Positions 8,599 to 16,932 of a DNA stretch of 64,000 bases are shown here, piece by piece; position 1 is the first letter of the stretch, and each line of letters begins with the position of its first letter. This DNA comes from CAXBID01 sp963815305 (GTDB taxonomy: Bacteria > Bacteroidota > Bacteroidia > Flavobacteriales > Flavobacteriaceae): positions 930,001 through 994,000 of the forward strand of contig CAWFFW010000001.1 of the NCBI GenBank assembly GCA_963815305.1, in the 5' to 3' direction. The notes under the pieces are model-generated. The model ran no database searches, was not told the origin of the DNA, and saw only the letters and a list, made by a program, of their open reading frames with translations. Made by a program: the position numbers and the translations under genes.

Positions 8599-10461
8599 AT
8601 GGCTGAAAAAGCAAAACAAGCTGAAGTTGAAGCAACCGAAGCAGTAGAAACTCAAACCGCTGAGGCTCCAGTAGTATCTGAAGCAAAAGCAAATCCTGAA
8701 AAATTCTTAAAAGAGTTTAACTGGCACAACTACCAAGAAGGTATTGATGAAGTTGACGACAAGCAACTTAAAGAATTTGAAAAATTAGTAGCAGAAAATT
8801 TCGTTGACACTTTAGATGATGAAGTTGTTGAAGGAACCGTGATTCACATGACTGAGCGTGATGCTATAATTGACATTAATGCAAAATCTGAAGGTGTCAT
8901 TTCTTTAAACGAATTTCGTTACAATCCAGATTTAAAAGTTGGTGATAAAGTAGAAGTATTAATTGATGTGCGTGAAGATGCTACAGGACAATTAGTATTA
9001 TCACACAGAAAAGCACGTGTAATACAAGCTTGGGATCGTGTTAATAAAGCACACGAAACTGGTGAAATTGTTAATGGTTTTGTAAAATGCAGAACTAAAG
9101 GTGGTATGATTGTAGATGTTTTTGGCATTGAAGCATTCTTACCAGGTTCTCAAATTGATGTGAAGCCAATTAGAGATTACGATCAGTATGTAAATAAAAC
9201 GATGGAATTTAAAGTTGTGAAAATCAACCACGAATTTAAAAACGTCGTAGTATCTCATAAAGCTTTAATTGAAGCAGATATTGAAATACAGAAAAAAGAG
9301 ATTATTGGTCAATTAGAAAAAGGTCAAGTACTAGAAGGTATCGTTAAAAATATTACATCGTACGGTGTATTTATAGATCTTGGTGGTGTTGACGGATTAG
9401 TTCACATTACTGATTTATCTTGGTCTAGAATTAATCATCCAAATGAGATTGTTGAGTTAGATCAAAAACTTAATGTGGTAATCCTTGATTTTGATGAAAA
9501 CAAATCAAGAATCCAATTAGGTCTTAAACAATTAAGCAAGCACCCATGGGAAGCTTTAGCAGATACTGTAAAAGTTGGTGATAAAGTAAAAGGAAAAGTA
9601 GTTGTAATTGCTGATTACGGTGCGTTTATTGAAGTGGCTGAAGGTGTAGAAGGTTTAATTCACGTTTCTGAAATGTCATGGTCAACACATTTACGTTCAG
9701 CTCAAGATTTTGTTTCTGTAGGAGATGAAGTTGAAGCTCAAATTTTAACTTTAGATAGAGAAGATCGCAAAATGTCACTTGGTATTAAACAATTAAGTGC
9801 TGATCCTTGGACAGATATTACTAGCAAATACCCATTAGGCTCTAAGCATACTGGTATTGTACGTAACTTCACGAACTTTGGTGTTTTTGTTGAATTAGAA
9901 GAAGGTATTGATGGATTAATTTACATCTCTGATTTATCTTGGACTAAGAAAATTAAGCATCCTTCAGAGTTTTGCTCAGTTGGTGATAAATTGGATGTAA
10001 TTGTATTAGAATTGGATGTTGAAGGACGTAAATTAAGTTTAGGTCATAAACAAACTACTGAAAATCCTTGGGATAAATACGAAACTGATTTTGCTTTAGA
10101 TACCGTTCACAAAGCAGCTATTACTGAAATAGTTGATAAAGGTGCAACTGTTGAATTTAATGAAGATATTGTAGCATTCATACCGGCTCGACATTTAGAG
10201 AAAGAAGATGGATCTAAATTGAAGAAAGGTGAAGAAGCTGAATTCAAAATCATTGAGTTTAATAAAGAATTCAAAAGAGTTGTTGCATCTCATACGGCTG
10301 TATTTAGAGCTGAAGAAGCAAAAATAGTAAAACAAGCGGTTAGAAAGCAGGAAGCTCAAGCAGCAGAAGCAAAACCTACTTTAGGTGATGCTAATGATGC
10401 CTTACAAGCGCTTAAAGATAAAATGGACGGAAAACCTGCAAAAGGAAAAGCTAAAAAATAA
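8599..10461 (+). CDS. rpsA: 30S ribosomal protein S1
   Basis: S1 unwinds and docks mRNA on the 30S subunit; it matters particularly in Bacteroidota, where Shine-Dalgarno pairing is weak. The 620-aa protein has an acidic N-terminal extension of about 75 residues followed by six S1 RNA-binding repeats. These begin around EGTVIHMTERDA, GEIVNGFVKCRT, GQVLEGIVKNITSYG, GDKVKGKVVVIADYG, GSKHTGIVRNFTNFG and DTVHKAAITEIVDKG. The C-terminus is a lysine/alanine-rich tail. It is monocistronic, with a long structured leader and a strong terminator. Confidence 0.96.
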   Translation: MAEKAKQAEVEATEAVETQTAEAPVVSEAKANPEKFLKEFNWHNYQEGIDEVDDKQLKEFEKLVAENFVDTLDDEVVEGTVIHMTERDAIIDINAKSEGVISLNEFRYNPDLKVGDKVEVLIDVREDATGQLVLSHRKARVIQAWDRVNKAHETGEIVNGFVKCRTKGGMIVDVFGIEAFLPGSQIDVKPIRDYDQYVNKTMEFKVVKINHEFKNVVVSHKALIEADIEIQKKEIIGQLEKGQVLEGIVKNITSYGVFIDLGGVDGLVHITDLSWSRINHPNEIVELDQKLNVVILDFDENKSRIQLGLKQLSKHPWEALADTVKVGDKVKGKVVVIADYGAFIEVAEGVEGLIHVSEMSWSTHLRSAQDFVSVGDEVEAQILTLDREDRKMSLGIKQLSADPWTDITSKYPLGSKHTGIVRNFTNFGVFVELEEGIDGLIYISDLSWTKKIKHPSEFCSVGDKLDVIVLELDVEGRKLSLGHKQTTENPWDKYETDFALDTVHKAAITEIVDKGATVEFNEDIVAFIPARHLEKEDGSKLKKGEEAEFKIIEFNKEFKRVVASHTAVFRAEEAKIVKQAVRKQEAQAAEAKPTLGDANDALQALKDKMDGKPAKGKAKK

Positions 10462-10500
10462 TTTAGTGATTTCGAAATAAGAGTTCATTTATAGTTTAAG

Positions 10501-10526
10501 GCCTTCAAGAAATTGAAGGCTTTTTT
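10501..10526 (+). terminator. Intrinsic terminator after rpsA
   Basis: A perfect 8-bp stem GCCTTCAA/TTGAAGGC with a 4-base loop is followed by six T residues, 40 bases after the rpsA stop. Confidence 0.9.
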
Positions 10527-10602
10527 ATGCACTATTTCGAGATACATGAAATGAGACATGGCAATATCTAATATAAACTTTTTAACTTCTGAAATTTTGC
10601 AT

Positions 10603-10610
10603 TACATTTG
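10603..10610 (+). promoter_or_regulatory. -7 promoter element of the pyrR-pyrB-rnz operon
   Basis: TACATTTG is an exact TAnnTTTG match 28 bases before the pyrR ATG. The resulting leader would be only about 20 bases, too short for a PyrR-bound attenuator of the Bacillus type. Confidence 0.55.
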
Positions 10611-10638
10611 TATTCCAAATCCGTTTGGATAGTTTTAT

Positions 10639-11178
10639 ATGAGTCAAAAAGTTTTACTTAACGCAAAAGAGGTAAACATCATTCTTCATCGATTGGCTTG
10701 TCAACTTATTGAAAAACATAGCGATTTCTCAAATACCGTTTTAATTGGTTTGCAACCAAGAGGCATTTATTTAGCGAACCGTTTAGAAAAAATTTTAAAG
10801 GAAGATTATAAGGTTAAAAACATCAATCTTGGATATTTAGATATAACCTTTTTTAGAGACGATTTTAGACGCGGTGATAAACCGTTAGAAGCCAGTACAA
10901 CAAAAATTAATTTTTTGGTTGAAGATAAAAACATTGTTTTTATTGACGATGTTTTATATACAGGACGCAGTATAAGGGCGGCATTGACAGCCATACAATC
11001 TTTTGGAAGGCCAAACGAAATTGAGCTATTAACACTGATTGATAGACGATTTAGTAGGCATTTACCCATTCAACCTGACTATAGAGGACGACAAGTAGAC
11101 GTTATAAACAATGAAAAAGTTAAGGTAAATTGGAAAGAACATGATAATGAAGATTCAGTTTACTTAATTGAAAAATAA
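10639..11178 (+). CDS. pyrR: PyrR-type phosphoribosyltransferase
   Basis: Type I phosphoribosyltransferase of the PyrR family (179 aa). PyrR members act as uracil phosphoribosyltransferases and, in Firmicutes, as UMP-dependent regulators of pyrimidine genes. The PRPP-binding motif is visible as VFIDDVLYTGRS near residue 100, and the family signature LIGLQPRGIYLA near residue 36. It lies 6 bp upstream of pyrB, which supports a role in pyrimidine metabolism. The short leader gives no sign of an attenuator, so whether the protein regulates RNA here is open. Confidence 0.88.
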   Translation: MSQKVLLNAKEVNIILHRLACQLIEKHSDFSNTVLIGLQPRGIYLANRLEKILKEDYKVKNINLGYLDITFFRDDFRRGDKPLEASTTKINFLVEDKNIVFIDDVLYTGRSIRAALTAIQSFGRPNEIELLTLIDRRFSRHLPIQPDYRGRQVDVINNEKVKVNWKEHDNEDSVYLIEK

Positions 11179-11184
11179 ATAATA

Positions 11185-12114
11185 ATGAGCGAATTAAGTG
11201 TCAATCACTTATTGGGAATTAAATATCTTAACAAACAAGATATAAAACTTATTTTCGAAACTGCTGATCATTTTAAAGAAGTGATTAATAGACCAATTAA
11301 AAAAGTACCTTCGCTTAGAGATATTACCATTGCCAATCTTTTTTTTGAAAATTCTACAAGAACAAAGTTGTCTTTTGAGTTGGCTGAAAAACGTTTATCT
11401 GCTGATGTATTAAATTTTTCATCTTCCCAATCCTCTGTTAAAAAAGGAGAAACTCTTATAGATACAGTAAACAACATTCTATCTATGAAGGTCGATATGG
11501 TTGTTATGAGACACCCTAATCCTGGGGCAGGTGTTTTTCTTTCTAAACATGTAAAAGCTAGTATAATCAACGCAGGCGATGGCGCTCATGAACATCCAAC
11601 CCAAGCACTTTTAGACTCCTATTCCATAAGAGAAAGGTTAGGTGAAGTCAAAGGAAAAAAGGTGGTTATTGTTGGTGATATTTTACATAGCAGAGTAGCA
11701 CTATCAAATATATTTGCTTTGCAACTTCAAGGGGCTGAAGTCATGGTTTGCGGACCAAAAACCTTACTACCTAAGTATATTGATAAGCTTGGAGTAAAAG
11801 TTGAAACAAATATACATAAAGCCTTAAATTGGTGTGATGTAGCAAATATGCTTCGTGTTCAAAATGAGCGTATGGATATTAGCTATTTTCCTTCAACTAG
11901 AGAGTATACGCAACAGTTTGGAGTAAATAAAGATCTACTAGATTCGTTAGATAAAGAGATTACAATCATGCATCCAGGACCAATAAATAGAGGTGTAGAA
12001 ATTACTAGTGATGTAGCAGACTCAAAACAGGCGATTATTTTAGACCAAGTTCAAAATGGTGTTGCCATTAGAATGGCAGTTATTTATTTATTAGCTTCGA
12101 AAATAAAACAGTAA
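11185..12114 (+). CDS. pyrB: Aspartate carbamoyltransferase catalytic chain
   Basis: Condenses carbamoyl phosphate and aspartate, the committed step of de novo pyrimidine synthesis. The 309-aa chain carries the carbamoyl-phosphate motif FENSTRTKLSFE near residue 55, HPTQALLDSY near residue 137 and the HPGPINRG loop near residue 262. The length equals the usual catalytic subunit. No regulatory pyrI gene is adjacent. It is co-directional with pyrR (6-bp gap) and with the small downstream gene (3-bp gap), forming one operon. Confidence 0.95.
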   Translation: MSELSVNHLLGIKYLNKQDIKLIFETADHFKEVINRPIKKVPSLRDITIANLFFENSTRTKLSFELAEKRLSADVLNFSSSQSSVKKGETLIDTVNNILSMKVDMVVMRHPNPGAGVFLSKHVKASIINAGDGAHEHPTQALLDSYSIRERLGEVKGKKVVIVGDILHSRVALSNIFALQLQGAEVMVCGPKTLLPKYIDKLGVKVETNIHKALNWCDVANMLRVQNERMDISYFPSTREYTQQFGVNKDLLDSLDKEITIMHPGPINRGVEITSDVADSKQAIILDQVQNGVAIRMAVIYLLASKIKQ

Positions 12115-12117
12115 ATT

Positions 12118-12450
12118 ATGATTATTGATCAAGACGGGAACACTACTATTATTACCCAAGAAAAAGCAACCATTGTTGAGTTGGTTAAAAAGCTTCAATC
12201 CTTATATCCTAAATTTAAGAATAACAATATTATTATTGCTTTAACAACTCTAAATACCCTGAGTTTAGATGATATTGTTGAGTTTTTACAAATTTCTAAC
12301 ACACATAGAGCAAATAAACAGTCTTTCGTTATCGTTACAGATAAAATGAATTTAGATATTGTTCCTGATGAAATAATAGTGGTTCCTACTTCAAGAGAAG
12401 CTTTCGATATTATTGAAATGGAAGATATGGAGCGCGATCTAGGATTTTAA
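12118..12450 (+). CDS. Small conserved flavobacterial protein, function unknown
   Basis: A 110-aa acidic protein with no signal peptide, membrane segment or catalytic motif I can name. A central FVIVTDKM segment and an ending on EMEDMERDLGF are visible. Homologues at this position in Flavobacteriaceae are sometimes labelled ribonuclease Z. That label probably comes from the neighbouring rnz, since this protein has no metallo-beta-lactamase motif. The alternating strand/helix pattern could suit a STAS-like fold, but this is a guess. Three-base and one-base gaps to its neighbours place it firmly in the pyrR-rnz operon. Confidence 0.72.
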   Translation: MIIDQDGNTTIITQEKATIVELVKKLQSLYPKFKNNNIIIALTTLNTLSLDDIVEFLQISNTHRANKQSFVIVTDKMNLDIVPDEIIVVPTSREAFDIIEMEDMERDLGF

Positions 12451-12451
12451 T

Positions 12452-12919
12452 ATGAGTAAATATCATCTAGCACAAGTAAATATTGCTAAAAGTTTAGCAT
12501 CTATGGACGATCCAATAATGCAAGGTTTTGTTGATAATCTTGAAAGAATCAATGTTATTGCAGACGCTAGTAAAGGTTTTATATGGCGTTTAAAAGATGA
12601 AGATAAAGAAGACGCTGTTAAGGTTTTTAAAGATGATACTTTAATTGTAAATATATCGGTTTGGAATGATTTAGAGGGACTTTTTAACTTTACTTATAAT
12701 TCAAAACACATAGAAATTCTAAAGCGTAAAAAGGAGTGGTTTAGTAAAATTAAAATGATGCACATGGCTTTTTGGTATGTTTTAGAAGGTTATCAGCCTA
12801 CATTTAAAGATGCTAAAAAGCGTTTAGACTATTTAAATATTTATGGAGAAACTCCTTATGCCTTTACTTTTAAAAGTCAGTTTTCGCTTGCCGACTCATT
12901 AAATTATAAACCCCTATAA
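12452..12919 (+). CDS. DUF3291 domain protein
   Basis: A 155-aa protein matching the DUF3291 family, a dimeric alpha/beta-barrel fold resembling antibiotic-biosynthesis monooxygenases. The opening YHLAQVNIAKSLASM and the segment LIVNISVWNDLEGLFNF are characteristic. Its biochemical role is unknown. It is embedded in the pyrR-pyrB-rnz operon, starting one base after the preceding stop codon, which suggests translational coupling. Confidence 0.8.
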   Translation: MSKYHLAQVNIAKSLASMDDPIMQGFVDNLERINVIADASKGFIWRLKDEDKEDAVKVFKDDTLIVNISVWNDLEGLFNFTYNSKHIEILKRKKEWFSKIKMMHMAFWYVLEGYQPTFKDAKKRLDYLNIYGETPYAFTFKSQFSLADSLNYKPL

Positions 12920-12923
12920 AATA

Positions 12924-13829
12924 ATGAGGCTAACCATTTTAGGGTGTTACAGTGCAACGCCAAGAACATTAAATAATACCACATCACAGGTATTAGAGAT
13001 TAATAACCATATGTTTTTAATTGATTGTGGCGAGGGTACTCAAGTACAATTACGAAAACATAAAATTAAGTTTAATCGAATAAAACATATTTTTATTTCG
13101 CATTTACACGGTGATCACTTTTTTGGCTTGGTTGGTTTAATTTCTACATTTAGATTGCTTACAAGAGAAGTCGATTTGCATATTTATGGACCTAAAGGTA
13201 TAAAAGAAGTGATTACACTTCAACTGAAATTATCTGATTCTTGGACAAACTATCAACTTATTTTTCATGAATTAACTTCAAAAGAGTCTGAATTAATTTT
13301 TGAAGACGATAAAGTAGAAGTTTATACCATTCCTTTAGAACATCGTATTTATACCAATGGCTACTTATTTAAAGAAAAAGAAGGTGAGCGTAAACTAAGC
13401 ATTAAAGCTGCTGAAAAAGAAAATATAAATAAAGCCTATTACAGAAAATTAAAGCAAGGCTTTGATGTTGAAAATGAGGATGGCGTTTTAATAGAAAATG
13501 AATTAGTTACCAAGCCTGCAAATCCTTCAAAAAGTTATGCGTTTTGTAGTGATACCGTTTATAAAGAAGAAATTGTACCGATAATTAAAAATGCTACCGC
13601 ACTTTATCATGAGTCTACTTTTTTAGAAAAACACGCGCATTTAGCTTTTAAAACCAAGCACTCAACAGCAAAACAGGCTGCTAATATTGCTAAACAAGCC
13701 AATATTGGAACGTTATTACTGGGGCATTACTCAACACGTTATGACGGTTTAACGGCATTTAAAGAAGAAGCTCAAGAAGTCTTTAAAAATGTAAAGCTGA
13801 GCGAAGATGGGAAAACGTTTAATTTCTAG
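12924..13829 (+). CDS. rnz: Ribonuclease Z (tRNA 3' endonuclease)
   Basis: Removes 3' trailers from tRNA precursors. The 301-aa protein has the metallo-beta-lactamase zinc motif HLHGDHFFGL near residue 61, the GCYSATP start typical of RNase Z, and later metal ligands in FCSDT, HESTF and LGHYSTRY. The length is standard for the short bacterial form. It is the last gene of the operon that begins with pyrR. Its stop overlaps the convergent downstream gene by four bases. Confidence 0.95.
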   Translation: MRLTILGCYSATPRTLNNTTSQVLEINNHMFLIDCGEGTQVQLRKHKIKFNRIKHIFISHLHGDHFFGLVGLISTFRLLTREVDLHIYGPKGIKEVITLQLKLSDSWTNYQLIFHELTSKESELIFEDDKVEVYTIPLEHRIYTNGYLFKEKEGERKLSIKAAEKENINKAYYRKLKQGFDVENEDGVLIENELVTKPANPSKSYAFCSDTVYKEEIVPIIKNATALYHESTFLEKHAHLAFKTKHSTAKQAANIAKQANIGTLLLGHYSTRYDGLTAFKEEAQEVFKNVKLSEDGKTFNF

Positions 13830-14239
13830 CTAAGCTCATTAATATTTTTCATCCATTCGATAGCTTCACATAAGCTATTACATCGTTTCATACTTTTTTT
13901 GAAAAAATGCTTTTCTAGAGTAGCATTCATCATAGACATTGGAGAGTATATAACAATGGCACTTGCAATAATTATGTTGTATTCCTTATCTACTTTATCC
14001 CAATATTGTGGATTTACAGAATAAGAATTTATTCTATTTGGTATGTACCCTAACTTGGAGTCTTTACCATAAAATTTAATTATTTCAGACATTACGTCTT
14101 CTATCAAATTCCATTCAAAATGAACACCTTCATGCATTTCAGAAATGAAAAATTTTTCGCAAAAGTAAAAAACGCCAAAAGGCTTTTCTATTTTGTAGGG
14201 CTTTAGGTCTATATAGTACTGTGATTCTTCGAATCTCAT
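13826..14239 (-). CDS. Hypothetical protein
   Basis: A 137-aa protein without signal peptide, membrane segment or recognisable catalytic motif. It is rich in aromatic and charged residues. Its general shape (strands near the start, an amphipathic helix CNSLCEAIEWMKNI at the end) is reminiscent of small SpoIIAA/STAS-like flavobacterial proteins. That is only a suggestion. Its 3' end overlaps rnz convergently, and pdxH is divergent from it. Confidence 0.6.
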   Translation of the reverse strand: MRFEESQYYIDLKPYKIEKPFGVFYFCEKFFISEMHEGVHFEWNLIEDVMSEIIKFYGKDSKLGYIPNRINSYSVNPQYWDKVDKEYNIIIASAIVIYSPMSMMNATLEKHFFKKSMKRCNSLCEAIEWMKNINELS

Positions 14240-14325
14240 TGTAGGGTTTTTAGGGCATGCAAAAATATAAAGATTCTACAATAAATTGAATCAAAAAAAA
14301 TTAAATTTTTGTTAATTTGTATGAT

Positions 14326-14973
14326 ATGGAAAAAGACCTAAGTAACTATAGAAAATCATACGATAAAGGAGAACTTCTATTAAATGAAGTACCCGAAAAT
14401 CCGATGGAGTTATTTCAAAAATGGTTTCACGACATTGATAAATATTTTTCTGAAGATGAAACCAATGCCATGACTATTTCTACAATGGGTTTAGATGGTT
14501 ATCCCAAAAGTAGAGTAGTGCTACTTAAGCGTTACACGTATGAGGGGTTTACATTTTACACCAATTATACCAGCGAAAAAGGAAAAGCTATAGAGGCAAA
14601 CCCAAATGTATGTTTGTCTTTCTTTTGGCACGGAGCAGAACGTCAAATTATCATTAAGGGTAAAGCCGAAAAGATTGCTGAGAATTTAAGTGATGGTTAC
14701 TTTGAGTCTAGACCACGAGGTAGTCAATTGGGCGCTATAGTTTCCAACCAAAGTGAGATTGTTAAGAATAGAACGTATCTTGAAAATAAATTGTCAGAAT
14801 TAGAAACCTATTACCAGGGCAAAGAAATACCAAGACCAAAAAATTGGGGTGGCTATATTATAAAACCTGTAGAAATTGAATTTTGGCAAGGGAGACCAAA
14901 TAGATTGCATGATAGAATTCGCTATCAACTTCAAAAAGATTATAATTGGCAAATCGATCGATTATCGCCATAA
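14326..14973 (+). CDS. pdxH: Pyridoxamine 5'-phosphate oxidase
   Basis: FMN-dependent oxidase that makes pyridoxal 5'-phosphate from pyridoxine or pyridoxamine phosphate. I chose the ATG at 14326 because homologues begin MEKDLSNYR; an in-frame TTG three codons earlier is less likely. Visible family segments are MTISTMGLDGYPKSRVVLLK, YTNYTSEKGKAIEANP, the WHGAERQIIIKG strand, SRPRGSQLGA and the C-terminal substrate loop WQGRPNRLHDR. The length of 215 aa is normal. A TTAATTTG box at 14312-14319, one mismatch from the -7 consensus, lies very close to the start, so the leader would be minimal. Confidence 0.95.
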   Translation: MEKDLSNYRKSYDKGELLLNEVPENPMELFQKWFHDIDKYFSEDETNAMTISTMGLDGYPKSRVVLLKRYTYEGFTFYTNYTSEKGKAIEANPNVCLSFFWHGAERQIIIKGKAEKIAENLSDGYFESRPRGSQLGAIVSNQSEIVKNRTYLENKLSELETYYQGKEIPRPKNWGGYIIKPVEIEFWQGRPNRLHDRIRYQLQKDYNWQIDRLSP

Positions 14974-15140
14974 AAAACGCGTTGAAATACATTTTTAACT
15001 TCTTATATTTTACATTTTAACGACTAAATACGACAAATATCGATTAACGGTAGGTTTTTTGTCGATATTAACATTTCATTAACACTTTTTACGCAAGTGG
15101 GAGGCTAGATTTATATCACCAAATTTAAATTTACCTACTT

Positions 15141-15638
15141 ATGAAGTTTTTAATTAAATTGCCTTTATTGGCCGTTTTTGTCGTATTTACATTATCTTCT
15201 TGTACTACTGACAACCTTGATGATAAAGCTGAAGCATTGGAACTGAAAGTGATTAATCCGAAAATTAAGACTATAGAAGTTGAAATTTTAGAACTTATTA
15301 ATAATCACAGATTATCTATAGGGTTAAATCCATTAAAGGATATGATGCTTATTAAATCAGTAGCCTTTACACATACCGACTACATGGTAGATAATGATGA
15401 AGTATCTCATGCTAATTTTTATTCACGCAGTGATTATTTAAAAGCTAATGCTAGTGCAATAAAAGTATCGGAAAATGTAGCTTATGGTTATAGTTCTGCT
15501 ACATCAGTGGTTAGAGCCTGGTTAAAAAGTGAAGGGCATAAAGCCACTATAGAAGGCGATTTTTCAAACTTTGATGTATCGGCGGAATTGAATGACGAGG
15601 GTAAATGGTATTATACCAATATATTTATAAAAAAATAA
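15141..15638 (+). CDS. CAP (SCP/PR1)-domain lipoprotein
   Basis: A 165-aa secreted protein with a lipoprotein signal (hydrophobic stretch ending in lipobox LSSC, Cys about residue 21) and a CAP domain. Conserved features include the first helix VEILELINNHRLSIGLNPL, a HTDYMVDNDEVSH segment and SENVAYGY. CAP proteins are extracytoplasmic and of diverse function; no enzymatic role can be assigned. It stands alone, with a terminator about 120 bp downstream. Confidence 0.82.
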   Translation: MKFLIKLPLLAVFVVFTLSSCTTDNLDDKAEALELKVINPKIKTIEVEILELINNHRLSIGLNPLKDMMLIKSVAFTHTDYMVDNDEVSHANFYSRSDYLKANASAIKVSENVAYGYSSATSVVRAWLKSEGHKATIEGDFSNFDVSAELNDEGKWYYTNIFIKK

Positions 15639-15753
15639 TAGCGCTTTAAATAATTATTAAATATTATCTTTTAATAACTGATTTACAACAAACTAAATAC
15701 AATGTAATTGTATGATGTATAATGGCATTAATAGGTTGTTTAATTATAGCCAT

Positions 15754-15783
15754 AATCCTCTCATTTCTGTGAGGATTTTTTAT
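15754..15783 (+). terminator. Intrinsic terminator after the CAP lipoprotein
   Basis: Stem AATCCTC/GAGGATT (7 bp, 10-base loop) followed by a T-rich tract. It separates the lipoprotein from the DNA-repair cassette. Confidence 0.75.
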
Positions 15784-15874
15784 TTTAAAAAGCTACTTCT
15801 AATAGTAGTTAATTAGAATTCTATATGAGTTAAAATTTCATTTAATAAAAGTTATCAAATTAAGGTTCATAACT

Positions 15875-15882
15875 TATATTTA
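15875..15882 (+). promoter_or_regulatory. Candidate -7 element of the DNA-repair cassette
   Basis: TATATTTA differs from TAnnTTTG only in the last base and abuts the palindrome at 15883. The transcript would start inside that palindrome. Confidence 0.4.
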
Positions 15883-15906
15883 GTAATCATTTATATAAAT
15901 GATTAC
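15883..15906. promoter_or_regulatory. 24-bp perfect palindrome, candidate operator
   Basis: Half-site GTAATCATTTAT is followed immediately by its exact reverse complement, with no mismatch and no spacer. It ends 3 bases before the ATG of the first cassette gene and starts directly after a near-consensus -7 box. A homodimeric repressor bound here would block initiation. As RNA it could instead form a hairpin at the start codon, but the stem would be A/U-rich and lack a stable loop. The palindrome is seen directly; the operator role is inferred. Confidence 0.6.
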
Positions 15907-15909
15907 TTT

Positions 15910-16932
15910 ATGAAAACCCCCTTGTTAATTTTTAATGATAAAGGCATTTATTGCGAAAAGGCAAATGTTTATATAGACCCTTGGAAACCCGTTGATAATG
16001 CAATCATTACCCACGGACATGCAGACCATAGTAGGTATGGGCATAAAAAATATATAACCCATCATACCAACGTACCTATAATAAAGCACAGATTAGGCGA
16101 TATTACAGTAAGTGGAAAAGATTACGAAGAAACATTTACAATTAATAATGTGAAATTTTCCTTGCATCCTGCAGGACACATCATAGGAAGTTCTCAAGTT
16201 AGAGTTGAACATCAAGGTGAAATTTGGGTTTTTACTGGAGACTATAAAATGGAAGATGATGGTATTTCACAGCCCTATGAAACCGTAAAATGCCATACGT
16301 TCATAACGGAATGTACCTTTGGATTACCAGCTTTTAAATGGATACCACAAAATGACGTATTTGCAGAAATTAATAATTGGTGGAAAAGTAATCAAACTGA
16401 AGGGAAAACATCAATATTATTTGGTTATTCCTTAGGTAAGGCGCAGCGTTTACTTAAACATTTAGATCCATCAATAGGTAAAATTTATACACATGGTGCT
16501 ATTGAGAATATGACTGAAGTTATCAGACCCATGGTGTCTTTCCCTGAAACAAATCGCATCATAAAAGAAACAACAAAAAAGGAACTATTAGGAAATATTA
16601 TTTTAGCACCACCAAGTGCTCACGGAAGTACTTGGATTAGAAAAATGGTGCCTTATGTTACAGGATCTGCGAGTGGTTGGATGACGTTTAGAGGCGCTAG
16701 AAGGCGTAGGGCTATAGATAAAGGTTTTGTGCTCTCCGATCATTGTGATTGGGAGAGCTTAATCATGGCAATTAAAGATACTGGTGCCGAAAAAATTATA
16801 ACTACCCATGGGTATACGGAGATATTTTCTAGATACTTAAGAGAACAAGGTTACGATGCGCGTACTGAAAAAACTCAATATGAAGGCGAACTTACCGAAC
16901 TTGCAACAAAAGACGATGAAAACGCAGTATGA
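15910..16932 (+). CDS. Ligase-associated DNA exonuclease (metallo-beta-lactamase fold)
   Basis: First gene of the four-gene bacterial ligase-associated DNA-damage cassette. The 340-aa protein is a CPSF/SNM1-like nuclease with zinc motif THGHADHSRYG near residue 35, HPAGHIIGSSQV, the TGDYKMEDDG strand and a C-terminal RMMBL-type segment (LSDHCDWESL, then TTHGYTEIF). It is expected to trim DNA ends before ligation. Its stop overlaps the ligase start by four bases (ATGA), indicating coupling. A perfect palindrome sits just before its ATG. Confidence 0.9.
   Translation: MKTPLLIFNDKGIYCEKANVYIDPWKPVDNAIITHGHADHSRYGHKKYITHHTNVPIIKHRLGDITVSGKDYEETFTINNVKFSLHPAGHIIGSSQVRVEHQGEIWVFTGDYKMEDDGISQPYETVKCHTFITECTFGLPAFKWIPQNDVFAEINNWWKSNQTEGKTSILFGYSLGKAQRLLKHLDPSIGKIYTHGAIENMTEVIRPMVSFPETNRIIKETTKKELLGNIILAPPSAHGSTWIRKMVPYVTGSASGWMTFRGARRRRAIDKGFVLSDHCDWESLIMAIKDTGAEKIITTHGYTEIFSRYLREQGYDARTEKTQYEGELTELATKDDENAV

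Noticed and set aside
10611..10638. PyrR-type transcription attenuator before pyrR
   Set aside because: The predicted leader is only about 20-28 bases and has no terminator/antiterminator pair.
14244..14283. Inverted repeat ATTGTAG/CTACAAT between the hypothetical gene and pdxH
   Set aside because: The arms are only 7 bp with a loop of about 26 bases and no T-run; it is compatible with chance in AT-rich DNA.
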